Shown here: positions 34,892 through 43,096 of the stretch, in pieces
How the letters are laid out: each line of letters starts with the position of its first letter
Position numbering within the stretch: position 1 is the stretch's first letter
DNA from: Streptomyces sp. SCL15-4
GTDB lineage: Bacteria; Actinomycetota; Actinomycetes; Streptomycetales; Streptomycetaceae
Length of the DNA: 64,000 nucleotides
Direction of reading: 5' to 3'
Assembly (NCBI RefSeq): GCF_033366695.1
Contig: NZ_JAOBTQ010000001.1
Coordinates: 1,240,001 to 1,304,000, forward strand
Translations under genes and position numbers: made by a program
The notes under the pieces: generated by a model
Database searches by the model: none
The model's input: only the letters and a program-made list of their open reading frames with translations
Told to the model about the DNA's origin: nothing

Positions 34892-35563
34892 ATGTCTGCG
34901 TCCAAGCTGGCCTTGCTTGCCGAAGAGGAGGAGCGGCGGAAGAGGCGCGCCCCCTGGGGCGTGATAGCGCTGGTGCTGCTGACCGGTCTGGCCCTCATCC
35001 GCAACGGTTCCGGGGAGTTCGACGTCGGCCCGCCGCAGCCCGCCTCGGCGGCGGCCCCGGACGCCCGCGCCACCCTGGGCACCCTCGCGCCGGCGCCCGC
35101 CGCGCTGCCGTTCTCCCCCGTGCAACGGGTGCGGATCCCGGCGATCCGGGTGGACGCCCCCGTCGTGCAGGTCGGGCTGGACGCGGACGGCTGGGTCGCC
35201 GCGCCGCCGCCGGAGAACCCGGGCCAGGCCGGCTGGTTCACCGGCGCCGTGTCCCCGGGCGAGAAGGGCACCGCGGTCATCGTCGGCCATGTCGACAACA
35301 AGCAGGGCCCCGCCGTGTTCTACGGCCTCGGGGCGCTGAAGAAGGGCAACCAGGTCGAGGTCCTGCGCCAGGACGGGAGGACCGCCGTGTTCGAGATCTA
35401 CGGCGTCGAGGTCTTCGCCAAGAACGACTTCCCCGGCGACCGGGTCTACGGCTCCAAGGGCACCCCGGAGCTGCGCGTCATCACCTGCGGCGGCGGTTTC
35501 TCGAAGCAGAACGGCTACGAAGGCAACGTCGTCGTCTTCGCCCGCCTGGCCGCGGTCGTCTGA
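34892..35563 (+). CDS. Class F sortase
   Basis: 223-aa membrane-anchored transpeptidase. Cytoplasmic charged N-terminus (LLAEEEERRKRRA), one membrane helix (residues 20-37), Pro/Ala-rich linker, then the sortase beta-barrel. The catalytic residues are His133 (VGHVDN), Cys199 (VITCGG) and Arg218 (VVFARL). Length and short sequence fit class F, common in actinobacteria with unknown sorting motif. The ATG at 34892 has GAGAGGGG eight nt upstream; the longer in-frame ATG is not credible. Partnered, by position, with the divergent Gly/Asn-rich protein. Confidence 0.9.
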   Translation: MSASKLALLAEEEERRKRRAPWGVIALVLLTGLALIRNGSGEFDVGPPQPASAAAPDARATLGTLAPAPAALPFSPVQRVRIPAIRVDAPVVQVGLDADGWVAAPPPENPGQAGWFTGAVSPGEKGTAVIVGHVDNKQGPAVFYGLGALKKGNQVEVLRQDGRTAVFEIYGVEVFAKNDFPGDRVYGSKGTPELRVITCGGGFSKQNGYEGNVVVFARLAAVV

Positions 35564-35619
35564 ACCGCCACGCCTGTGTGCCGCGGCGGCGACGGGACCG
35601 GCGAGGCACCGGGGACCGC

Positions 35620-36456
35620 TCACACCCGGCGGCGCGGCACGGTGAGCCGGTAGCCGGAGTCGAGCAGATAGGGCAGCCATTCGCGGATCGCGCGGACGGT
35701 CTGCGAACGGTCGCCCCCGGCGTCGTGGGAGAGCACCACGACACCGGGGGCGGCGCCTGTCTCCACCTGGTCGACGATGGTGTCGGTGCCGGGCTCCATC
35801 CAGTCGGTGGTGTCCACGGTCCAGGCCATCGGCTCCATGCCCATCTCGGCGCCCAGTTGGAAGGCGGCCCGGTTCCAGGCGCCGTAGGGCGCGCGGAACC
35901 ACTGGGGGCGCTCGCCGTAGGTGTCCTCGATGACATCGCTGGTGCGCTCCATCTCGGAGCGGATCTCCTTGCGGCCGAGGGACGTCAGCAGCGGGTGGGT
36001 CCAGGTGTGGTTGCCGACCACATGGCCCTCGTCGGCCATCCTGGCCAGCAGTTCCCGGTTCTCCACGACGCACTCGCCGCAGACGAAGAACATCGCCCGG
36101 ACGTGGTGGCGGGCGAGGGTGTCGAGGATGTGCGGGGTGTAGTCGGGGTGGGGTCCGTCGTCGAAGGTCAGCACCATGCGCCGGCCGCGCCCGGAGATCC
36201 GCAGGATGGGCTCCTTGCGCACCTTGAGCTTGCGCGGCGGGGTGCGCGGTGCCCCGTATCCGGTGAGTGGCTGGAGCCGGAAGGCGGAGGGCCCCAGCGC
36301 CGGGCGGGCCTGGGGACCGGGGGCGGGGGCCACGGCGGCCCGGACGGTCTCCTCGCCGTCACCCGCCAGCACGGCTCCCGCCGTGCCCGCCGAACCGAGC
36401 GCGGCGACACCGGCGAGGAGCATCCGGCGCCGCGTGAACAACTGATCCTTCTGCAT
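35620..36456 (-). CDS. Tat-exported polysaccharide deacetylase (CE4, NodB homology domain)
   Basis: 278 aa. Twin-arginine signal (FTRRRMLLAG, residues 7-16), Ala-rich leader, then NodB domain: motif 1 TFDDGPHP (Asp99-Asp100), motif 2 HTWTH (His150, His154), motif 3 FRAPYGAWN, and VVVLSHDAGG as motif 5. These give a metal-dependent deacetylase for peptidoglycan, chitin or related polymers outside the cell. Position in an envelope gene region agrees. Substrate not fixed by sequence. Confidence 0.9.
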   Translation of the reverse strand: MQKDQLFTRRRMLLAGVAALGSAGTAGAVLAGDGEETVRAAVAPAPGPQARPALGPSAFRLQPLTGYGAPRTPPRKLKVRKEPILRISGRGRRMVLTFDDGPHPDYTPHILDTLARHHVRAMFFVCGECVVENRELLARMADEGHVVGNHTWTHPLLTSLGRKEIRSEMERTSDVIEDTYGERPQWFRAPYGAWNRAAFQLGAEMGMEPMAWTVDTTDWMEPGTDTIVDQVETGAAPGVVVLSHDAGGDRSQTVRAIREWLPYLLDSGYRLTVPRRRV

Positions 36457-36647
36457 GACCCATCAGTCGCCCGGCCGGGCTCCGCCGCACCGCAACACCA
36501 TCGGTGCGGCGGCGGTAATGCACCCGGACAGCGGAGCCGGCGGACGCTCGCACGGCGACCCTCCCGCCATGTCCGCGGCCGAGCCCGACCACCGGCCGAC
36601 GGGCCCCGGCCCTGGGTGGGAACCGTGGATTCCGCTAGCCTCGGGGC

Positions 36648-37118
36648 GTGACGGAACAGCACGAACAGCCTTCGCACACGTTCGAACGGGGCACGGACGG
36701 CCCCAAGGTCGTCCTCGTCGGCGTGGACGGCTCGGACTCCTCGCTGCGCGCCGCGGCGTACGCCGGCGGTCTGGCCCGGCGCCAGCACGCGCTGCTGGCC
36801 GTGGTGTACGTGCAGCCGGTGCTCGCGGCGGGCGCGGCGCTCGGGGCGCCGGTGGCGGAGACGACCGACGAGATCGCCGAGCACCTGATCGCGCAGATCC
36901 GCGAGGCGGCCGAACGGGTCAAGGGGATATTCGAGGTGCGCTGGGAGTTCCACACCTTCCGCGGCGACCCGTACAACGGGCTGGTGCGGGCGGCGGAGGA
37001 GCTGAAGGCGGACGCGGTGGTGGTGGGCGCGTCGGAGCAGGCCGGCCACCGGATCATCGGTTCGGTGGCGATCCGGCTGGTGAAGGCGGGCCGCTGGCCG
37101 GTGACGGTGGTGCCGTAG
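36648..37118 (+). CDS. Universal stress protein family protein
   Basis: 156-aa UspA-fold protein. The beta1 strand/loop VVLVGVDGSDSSLRAA and the C-terminal ATP-binding loop VVGASEQAGHRIIGSVAIRLV, close to the G-x2-G-x9-G(S/T) ATP motif, are visible, so it may bind ATP. The GTG start at 36648 has no clear ribosome site; a TAGCCT hexamer at 36636-36641 would allow a leaderless transcript. Cytosolic. Preceded by a 191-nt gap from the divergent CE4 gene. Confidence 0.88.
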   Translation: MTEQHEQPSHTFERGTDGPKVVLVGVDGSDSSLRAAAYAGGLARRQHALLAVVYVQPVLAAGAALGAPVAETTDEIAEHLIAQIREAAERVKGIFEVRWEFHTFRGDPYNGLVRAAEELKADAVVVGASEQAGHRIIGSVAIRLVKAGRWPVTVVP

Positions 37119-37299
37119 GCCGCCGGCGGTGGCGACCCGGGCCGGTGACGGTGACGCTCCGGCCCGGACCGGCACCCGGCGCGCGGGAGAGGACGAAGGT
37201 GCCTCGTGCCCGGGCCGTGCGTGGCGTCTTCCCTGGGCGGCGGCGCTGATACATCATGATCCGCCGTCAGGCGTTGCCGTCGGCGAAGAGGTGAGGCGC

Positions 37300-38724
37300 A
37301 TGGGCAGGCTCCGCGCGGGTGAGGGGATCCTCCGCCGCAAACCCATCGAGCACATCGAGGAGACCGAGGTCGGCGAGGGCACCCGGCTGGAGAGGTCGCT
37401 GGGGCTCTGGCAGCTCACCGCGATCGGGGTGGGCGGCATCATCGGCGCCGGCGTGTTCACGCTGGCCGGCACGGTGGCCAACGGCACCGCCGGTCCCGCG
37501 GTGCTGGTGTCGTTCCTGATCGCCGGCGTGGCGAGCGCCTGTGCGGCGCTGTCGTACGCCGAGTTCGCCGGGATGATCCCGAAGGCGGGGTCGGCCTACA
37601 CCTACGGGTACGCGGTGCTCGGCGAGTTCGCGGGCTGGTTCATCGGCTGGGACCTGCTGCTGGAGTACACGGCGATCGTGTCCGTGGTGGCCATCGGCAT
37701 CTCCGGCTACTTCGGTTTCCTGGTCGGCGAGATGGGCGCCCATCTGCCGCGGTGGATGCTGGGCGCGCCCGGCACCGGCAGCGGCCACCGGGTCGACCTG
37801 TTCGCGGCCGTGCTGTGTCTGCTCATCGCGTGGCTGCTAAACCTGGGCATCCGCAGCGCGGCCCGGTTCGAGACGTTCGTGGTCGCCCTGAAGGTGCTGG
37901 TGGTGCTCCTGGTGATCGCGGTGGGCGTGTTCCACATCGACACCGGCAACTACCACCCGTTCTTCCCGTACGGGGTCGGCGGGGCGTTCACGGGCGCGGC
38001 GACGGTGTTCTTCGCGGTGTTCGGCTACGACGCGATGTCGACGGCGGCCGAGGAGTCGAAGGACGCCCAGCGGCACATGCCGAAGGCGATCATCTACTCG
38101 CTGGTGATCTCGATGGTGCTGTACGTGGCGGCCTGCCTGGTGCTGACGGGCATGCAGAACTACAAGGAGATCGACAAGGAGAGCGGCTTCTCCACGGCGT
38201 TCAAGTCGGTGGGGCTCGGCGCGCTGGCGGACGTGATCGCGGTCGGGGCGATCATCGGCATCCTCACGGTGATGTTCACGTTCATGCTGGGCGTGACCCG
38301 GGTGTGGTACTCGATGTCCCGGGACGGCCTGCTGCCCACGTGGTTCGCCAAGACACACCCGACGCGGCACGTGCCGACCCGGGTGACCTGGATCGTCGGG
38401 GCGGCGTCCGCGCTCATCGCCGGGTTCGTCCCGATCGCCGAGGCGGCCGAGCTGACCAACATCGGCATCCTGCTGGCGTTCGTGGTGGTGTGCGCGGCGG
38501 TGATCGTGCTGCGCTACCGGCAGCCGGAGCTGCCGCGCACCTTCCGGACGCCGGGGATGCCGGTCGTGCCCGCGCTGGGAGTGCTCTTCTCCATCTGGCT
38601 GATCACGTTCCTGCAGTGGCAGACCTGGCTGCGGTTCGCGGTGTGGTTCGCGATCGGCTGCGTCGTCTACTTCGCCTACTCCTACCGCCGTTCGGCGCTG
38701 GCCGGCGGGCGGTCCGGCGACTGA
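37300..38724 (+). CDS. APC family amino acid permease
   Basis: 474-aa integral membrane transporter with 12 predicted helices. Helix 1 carries the APC signature IGVGGIIGAGVFTLAG, helix 3 FAGMIPKAGSAYTYGYAVLGEF, and helix 6 ATVFFAVFGYDAMSTAAEESKD. Cationic amino acid transporter-like. ATG at 37300 with AGGTGAGG upstream. Its TGA at 38722-38724 directly abuts the convergent stop codon of the CapA-like gene (TGATCA). Substrate not predicted. Confidence 0.92.
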   Translation: MGRLRAGEGILRRKPIEHIEETEVGEGTRLERSLGLWQLTAIGVGGIIGAGVFTLAGTVANGTAGPAVLVSFLIAGVASACAALSYAEFAGMIPKAGSAYTYGYAVLGEFAGWFIGWDLLLEYTAIVSVVAIGISGYFGFLVGEMGAHLPRWMLGAPGTGSGHRVDLFAAVLCLLIAWLLNLGIRSAARFETFVVALKVLVVLLVIAVGVFHIDTGNYHPFFPYGVGGAFTGAATVFFAVFGYDAMSTAAEESKDAQRHMPKAIIYSLVISMVLYVAACLVLTGMQNYKEIDKESGFSTAFKSVGLGALADVIAVGAIIGILTVMFTFMLGVTRVWYSMSRDGLLPTWFAKTHPTRHVPTRVTWIVGAASALIAGFVPIAEAAELTNIGILLAFVVVCAAVIVLRYRQPELPRTFRTPGMPVVPALGVLFSIWLITFLQWQTWLRFAVWFAIGCVVYFAYSYRRSALAGGRSGD

Positions 38725-39888
38725 TCACTCCGCCATGACCAGGCCGTCCTGGGCGGCCCCGCGGCTGAGGACCACGTCCCTGATCCGGTCGCGGGCGCCC
38801 TCCAGCTCGGCGCCCTGCGCGATGGCCCGGCCGAGGTCGAGCACCCGGCCGGCGTCGAGGTCGTAGAGCTGGGGGACGAACTCGGCCTTCACCACCCGCC
38901 AGGGCCCGCCCGGCCGGTCCGGCGGGGCGAAGGTGAAGCGGCCGAGGGTGGACTCGTTGCCGCGCGGGTCCGGGGCGCCGCGCCCGTCGTGGGGCGGCAC
39001 GGCGATCTGGTCGCCCAGTCCGTAGACCACCCAGGTGCCGTTGACCTTCTCGTACGCCTGGGGGACGTGGGCACAGGTGCCGAGGATCAGGTCGATGTCG
39101 GGGCGGCCGTCCGTGGCCGAGGCGGTCAGGCGCCCGGCGAGGGTGAGCTGGAACGGGTCGGGTTCGTCCTGCCCCTCGGTGCCCCAGTCCAGGGAGACCA
39201 CGACCACGTCGGCGCCGCCCCGCCGGGCGGCGCGGGCGTCGGCGGTGATCCGGTCGGCGTCGATCAGGCTGACCGCCCAGGGCCGGCCGGCGGGCGGCGC
39301 CTGGCCGGTGGAGGCGGCGTAGGACAGATGGGCGACCCGGGCGCCGCCCGCCCGGTGGATCATGACCGAGCGGGCCTCGGCCTCGCTGCGGGCGGTCCCG
39401 GCGTGCCGCAGTCCGGCCCGGTCCAGGGCGTCCAGGGTCCGCCGCACGCCGTCGGCGCCGTCGTCCAGGGCGTGGGCGGAGGCGGTGGAGCAGCCGTCGT
39501 AGCCGGTGGCCGCGAGATCCTCGGCGAGCCGCGGCGGGGCGGTGAGCGGAGGGCCGCCGGCGGGGTCGCCGGCCGGGCCGTAGCCGGTGGCGAGGTGACA
39601 CAGCGCCAGGTCGGCCCGGGAGACGACCGGTTGGACGCCGGAGAGCATGGGACGGAAGTCGTGGCCGTCGCCGCCGGCGTCGTAGGCGGCCCGTTCCACG
39701 ACGGAGGCGTGCGGCAGGATGCTTCCGGAGGCGACGAGGGTGAACGGGCCGGCCGCGGCGGGCGCCGGAGCGGCCGGAGGCGCCGCGGGTCCCGGCGCGC
39801 CGGATTCCTCGTGCTGGTTCCGGCAGGCCGCTCCCGCCGCGAGGACGGCGGTCAGGACCAGCGCCACCTGCTTTCTGCGTCCGATCAT
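38725..39888 (-). CDS. CapA-like (poly-gamma-glutamate synthesis type) exported phosphoesterase-fold protein
   Basis: 387-aa exported protein. The N-terminal signal ends near LAAGAAC, a partial lipobox that is weak because -3 is Gly. An Ala/Pro linker precedes a CapA-type calcineurin-like domain: SGSILPHASVVERAAYDAG, FRPMLSGVQPVVSRADLALCHLAT, GYDGCSTASAHALDDGADG, VVVSLDWGTEG, DLILGTCAHVPQAYEKVNGTWVVYGLGDQI. These are the equivalents of the family motifs, with the usual GN changed, so metal binding may be altered. Surface-associated function assumed. Abuts the APC permease gene head-to-head at their stops. Confidence 0.83.
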   Translation of the reverse strand: MIGRRKQVALVLTAVLAAGAACRNQHEESGAPGPAAPPAAPAPAAAGPFTLVASGSILPHASVVERAAYDAGGDGHDFRPMLSGVQPVVSRADLALCHLATGYGPAGDPAGGPPLTAPPRLAEDLAATGYDGCSTASAHALDDGADGVRRTLDALDRAGLRHAGTARSEAEARSVMIHRAGGARVAHLSYAASTGQAPPAGRPWAVSLIDADRITADARAARRGGADVVVVSLDWGTEGQDEPDPFQLTLAGRLTASATDGRPDIDLILGTCAHVPQAYEKVNGTWVVYGLGDQIAVPPHDGRGAPDPRGNESTLGRFTFAPPDRPGGPWRVVKAEFVPQLYDLDAGRVLDLGRAIAQGAELEGARDRIRDVVLSRGAAQDGLVMAE

Positions 39889-40104
39889 CAACTCACCCCA
39901 GGGTCGTCGTCCGTGCAGACGGAGCCGTGACGGGCATATGGGTATGAAGCTGATGCGTCGGATAAACAGTCCGGGTGGCGTCATTAGCCCGTCCGGGGTC
40001 CCGGTGTACCGCCCGGCCGACCGTTCGCCGACGCGATCGACCGTCCGTCGCACGGCCCGGTCCGCCCCTTGTCCGCCGGGCGCGGCCTGCGCTGGCATAC
40101 GGCC

Positions 40105-40653
40105 ATGACGGCCGGAACCTCACTCACCCACGGGACGACGACCGCCGAGCACGAGCTGGCCGCGCTCCAGCGCGAGCACGGCGGTCCGCTGTTCGCCCTG
40201 CTGCTCAGACTGTGCGACGGAGACCGCCAGCGCGCCGAGGACCTCGTCCAGGAGACGCTGGTGCGGGCCTGGCAGCATCCGGAGGCGCTGCACGCCGACG
40301 ACTTCGACTCGGTACGGCCCTGGCTGCTGACCGTGGCCCGGCGGCTCGCGATCGACGCCCGGCGCGCGCGGCGGGCCAGGCCGCCCGAGACCGGTGACGC
40401 GGTGCCGGAGAACGCGCGGGTGACCGCCGACCACGCCGAGCGGGCCGCGGCGATGCTCGATGTGCGGGAGGCTGTGAAGACACTCACTCCCGCCCACCGT
40501 GACGTGCTCGTACTCGTGTATTTCCGCGGGGCCAGTGTGGCGGAAGCGGCCGAGGCCCTGGGGATTCCACCGGGTACCGTGAAGTCCCGCGCGTACTACG
40601 CGCTGCGTGCCCTGCGCCGGGTCCTGCCGGGTTACGCGGCCGACCTGCGGTGA
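40105..40653 (+). CDS. ECF sigma-70 family RNA polymerase sigma factor
   Basis: 182 aa. Sigma region 2 (LFALLLRLCDGDRQRAEDLVQETLVRAWQHPEAL) binds core RNA polymerase and -10; region 4 (LTPAHRDVLVLVYFRGASVAEAAEALGIPPGTVKSRAYYALRALRRVL) is the HTH for -35. The ATG at 40105 gives the usual length; a GTG 12 codons upstream is possible. No good ribosome site. The anti-sigma factor with a ZAS motif lies two genes on, with an unknown protein between. Close in type to the SigK/SigL-like group. Confidence 0.92.
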   Translation: MTAGTSLTHGTTTAEHELAALQREHGGPLFALLLRLCDGDRQRAEDLVQETLVRAWQHPEALHADDFDSVRPWLLTVARRLAIDARRARRARPPETGDAVPENARVTADHAERAAAMLDVREAVKTLTPAHRDVLVLVYFRGASVAEAAEALGIPPGTVKSRAYYALRALRRVLPGYAADLR

Positions 40654-40796
40654 AACCGGAAGGCTGGTCAAGTTTGAGCAAAGCGCCTTGCCGTGGCCCG
40701 CGTTCGGGCATGGGCTGTCCTCATCCGCGTTCCGGACGGGGGTCCGGGCCCGGCGGTTCGGGCGACGCGCACGCACCGGAGGAAGGGCAGGAAGGG

Positions 40797-41303
40797 ATGC
40801 TGCACAGAGGTCACGAGAGCACGGACGGCGCCGACGGCGGTGGACTGGCCGTCCCGATGGCCTGGCTGTACGCCGAGTACATCGCCGACGAGCTGCTGCG
40901 CACCGGCGATCTGATGCCGCCGACGTCCTTCGAGTACCGGGCCGGCCGGGACGCGCTGGCGCTGACCGTCTTCCTGTCCGACACCGACGGGGAGCTGTCC
41001 GGCATCCGGGTGATCTCCCAGCTGGAGAACTGGCTGGCGCTGACCGCCTACGACCAGCCGTGGCAGGACTGGGTGCGGGCGCGCATGGCCGAGCGGGCGG
41101 CCGGCTCCGGCGCCCCCTGCCCGGACCTGGCGCTGGCCGCCGGCGCCTGGCGCTGGCTGGAGGAGACCGAGCTGCTGGCGCCGGACCTGGACGCGGTGCC
41201 GGGCGGCGGGCCGGTGTTCGGGGAGGACGACGGGCCGAAGGTGTGGACACCGGCGTGGCGGCTGGGGCTGCCGCTCGGTCACCTGGCGATCCACCTGTTC
41301 TGA
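40797..41303 (+). CDS. Hypothetical protein between ECF sigma and its anti-sigma factor
   Basis: 168-aa soluble protein starting at the ATG 40797 with GGAGGAAGGG-type purines upstream. Earlier in-frame ATGs (from 40650, overlapping the sigma stop) give a Gly/Arg-rich leader unlikely to be real. Core: GLAVPMAWLYAEYIADELLRTGDLMPPTSFEYR, DALALTVFLSDTDGELSGIRVISQLENWLALTAYDQPWQDWVRARMAERAAG. Mostly helical and acidic; no transmembrane helix. Not a family I recognise. Its position in the sigma/anti-sigma set suggests a regulatory partner, which is inference. Confidence 0.65.
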   Translation: MLHRGHESTDGADGGGLAVPMAWLYAEYIADELLRTGDLMPPTSFEYRAGRDALALTVFLSDTDGELSGIRVISQLENWLALTAYDQPWQDWVRARMAERAAGSGAPCPDLALAAGAWRWLEETELLAPDLDAVPGGGPVFGEDDGPKVWTPAWRLGLPLGHLAIHLF

Positions 41304-41454
41304 ATCCTTCGCGGCACGCACCGGTCCACGGGCCGGGCGGCTCCGCATGCCTTGGTCACGATTGTGTGCGTGCCTTGAGTGATTCGGTGGTGCGCCGCGT
41401 ACGGGTGGGGGCACGGAGCAACCCCGCCCGCACCCATCGGCACGAGGATTCGGC

Positions 41455-42111
41455 ATGAGGTCCCTGGAAAGGCATCGCGACGCCGGCGCGTACGCGCTCG
41501 GCGTGCTGGACGAGGCGGAGGCCTTCCGCTTCGAGGACCACCTCATGGAGTGTCCCCGGTGCGCGGCACAGGTGACGGAGTTCGGGCCCGCCACCCGGCA
41601 GCTGACGCTGTACCGCCGGGCGACTCCGCCGTTCGTGCACCCGCTGGCCCAGCCCGGCCCCCGGCTGCTGGAGCGGCTGCTCGGCGAGCCGGCGCACCGG
41701 CACCGGGTGCGCCGCCGGCGCCTGCTGTACGGGCTGGCCGCCACGGTGGCGCTGGCCGTGGCCGGTCCGGGGATCGTGGCGTTCGCCGGGCATCCGGGGC
41801 CGCCGGACGCCAAGGTCGCCGCGGCGAGCGACCCGCGCACCGGGGTGTGGGCGCGGGTCACCTCGGCGGACGCGGAGTGGGGCAGCGCGCTGCGTGTCGA
41901 GGTCGGGGACGGCGCCGGGCCGCGGACCTGCCGGCTGGTCGCGGTCGGCCGTGACGGCACCGAACAGATCGCCGCCGGCTGGACCGCCCCGGACGCGGCC
42001 GGCCGCCCCGCCACCGCGCTCGGCGCGACCGCACTGCATCCGGACGAGATCGACCGGTACGAGATCCGAACGGCCGGCGGACGACTCCTGCTCACGGTCG
42101 CGGCGCGCTGA
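41455..42111 (+). CDS. Membrane-anchored zinc-binding anti-sigma factor (ZAS)
   Basis: 218 aa. N-terminal zf-HC2 domain: HRDAGAYALGVLDEAEAFRFEDHLMECPRCAAQV contains the HxxxCxxC zinc motif (His-Leu-Met-Glu-Cys-Pro-Arg-Cys). One membrane helix follows (about residues 93-115: LLYGLAATVALAVAGPGIVAFAG); the C-terminal about 100 residues are extracytoplasmic and beta-rich (RVEVGDGAGPRTCRLVAVGRDG...). It should hold the ECF sigma factor two genes upstream until a signal acts. The ATG at 41455 has GAGG eight nt upstream. Confidence 0.9.
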   Translation: MRSLERHRDAGAYALGVLDEAEAFRFEDHLMECPRCAAQVTEFGPATRQLTLYRRATPPFVHPLAQPGPRLLERLLGEPAHRHRVRRRRLLYGLAATVALAVAGPGIVAFAGHPGPPDAKVAAASDPRTGVWARVTSADAEWGSALRVEVGDGAGPRTCRLVAVGRDGTEQIAAGWTAPDAAGRPATALGATALHPDEIDRYEIRTAGGRLLLTVAAR

Positions 42112-42177
42112 GACCCGCCCCAGGCGGCCCGGACCCCCGGCTCCTCCTACCAGCGCGCGGTCCCTGCCCCGGCGTCC

Positions 42178-43041
42178 TCACTTCAGCAGGCGGGAGAGCC
42201 TGCGGTCGGCCAGCAGTTTGCCGTTCGTCTGGCAGGTCGGGCAGTACTGGAGCGAGGAGTCGCTGAAGGAGACCTCGCGGACGGTGTCGCCGCACACCGG
42301 GCAGGGTTCGCCGGTGCGGCCGTGGACGCGCAGACCGCCCTTCTTCTCCGCCTTCAGCCGGCCCGCCGCCACGCCCCGGGCCCGCTCGACCGCCTCGCCG
42401 AGCGTGCCGCGCAGCGCCTCGTACAGCCGGTGGGTCTCCTCCGGTGTGAGGGAGGCGGCGAGCTTGAACGGGGACATCCGCGCGGCGTGCAGGATCTCGT
42501 CGCTGTAGGCGTTGCCGACGCCCGCGATCAGCGACTGGTCGCGCAGGGCGCCCTTCAGCTGCCGCCGTTCGCCGCCGAGCAGGGCGGCGAGGCGGTCCTC
42601 GGTGAAGTCCTCGGCGAGCGGGTCCGGGCCGAGGCGGGCGATGCCGGGCACCTCGGCCGGGTCGCGCACGACGTACACGGCGAGGCGCTTCTGGGTGCCG
42701 GCCTCGGTCAGGTCGAAGCCCTCCCCGCTCTCCAGCGCGACGCGCAGCGCCAGCGGGCCCTTGCCGGGCCTCGGCGGGCCGTCCGGCAGCCGGTCCCGCC
42801 ACTGGAGCCAGCCCGCGCGGGCCAGATGGACGACCAGGTGGAGGCCGCCGTCCGTCTCGATGTCCAGGAACTTGCCGTACCGGCGCACGGCCGTCACCGC
42901 GGCGCCCTCGACGGCGCCGGGCGCAGGGTCGTACGTCTTCAAAACGCTGACGGCCACCGGCAGCACCCGCACCACCCGGCGGCCGGTCAGGTGTTCGGTC
43001 AGGAAGTCCGTCAGCGCTTCCACCTCGGGCAGTTCGGGCAT
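42178..43041 (-). CDS. Formamidopyrimidine-DNA glycosylase/endonuclease VIII family protein
   Basis: 287-aa base-excision repair glycosylase/AP lyase. Pro1-Glu2 after Met removal (MPELPEVE), Lys in RRYGKFL (equivalent to the catalytic-assist Lys), H2TH region LIAGVGNAYSDEILH, and zinc finger CPVCGDTVREVSFSDSSLQYCPTC. Start ATG at 43041. Several Streptomyces paralogues exist, and this one may not be the main MutM. Located head-on to the anti-sigma gene across a short gap. Confidence 0.93.
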   Translation of the reverse strand: MPELPEVEALTDFLTEHLTGRRVVRVLPVAVSVLKTYDPAPGAVEGAAVTAVRRYGKFLDIETDGGLHLVVHLARAGWLQWRDRLPDGPPRPGKGPLALRVALESGEGFDLTEAGTQKRLAVYVVRDPAEVPGIARLGPDPLAEDFTEDRLAALLGGERRQLKGALRDQSLIAGVGNAYSDEILHAARMSPFKLAASLTPEETHRLYEALRGTLGEAVERARGVAAGRLKAEKKGGLRVHGRTGEPCPVCGDTVREVSFSDSSLQYCPTCQTNGKLLADRRLSRLLK

Positions 43042-43096
43042 ACGTCCAGGGTGCCAGCCGGTGCCGGGAACGCCAGGCGGCGGCCGGGCGCGGCCC

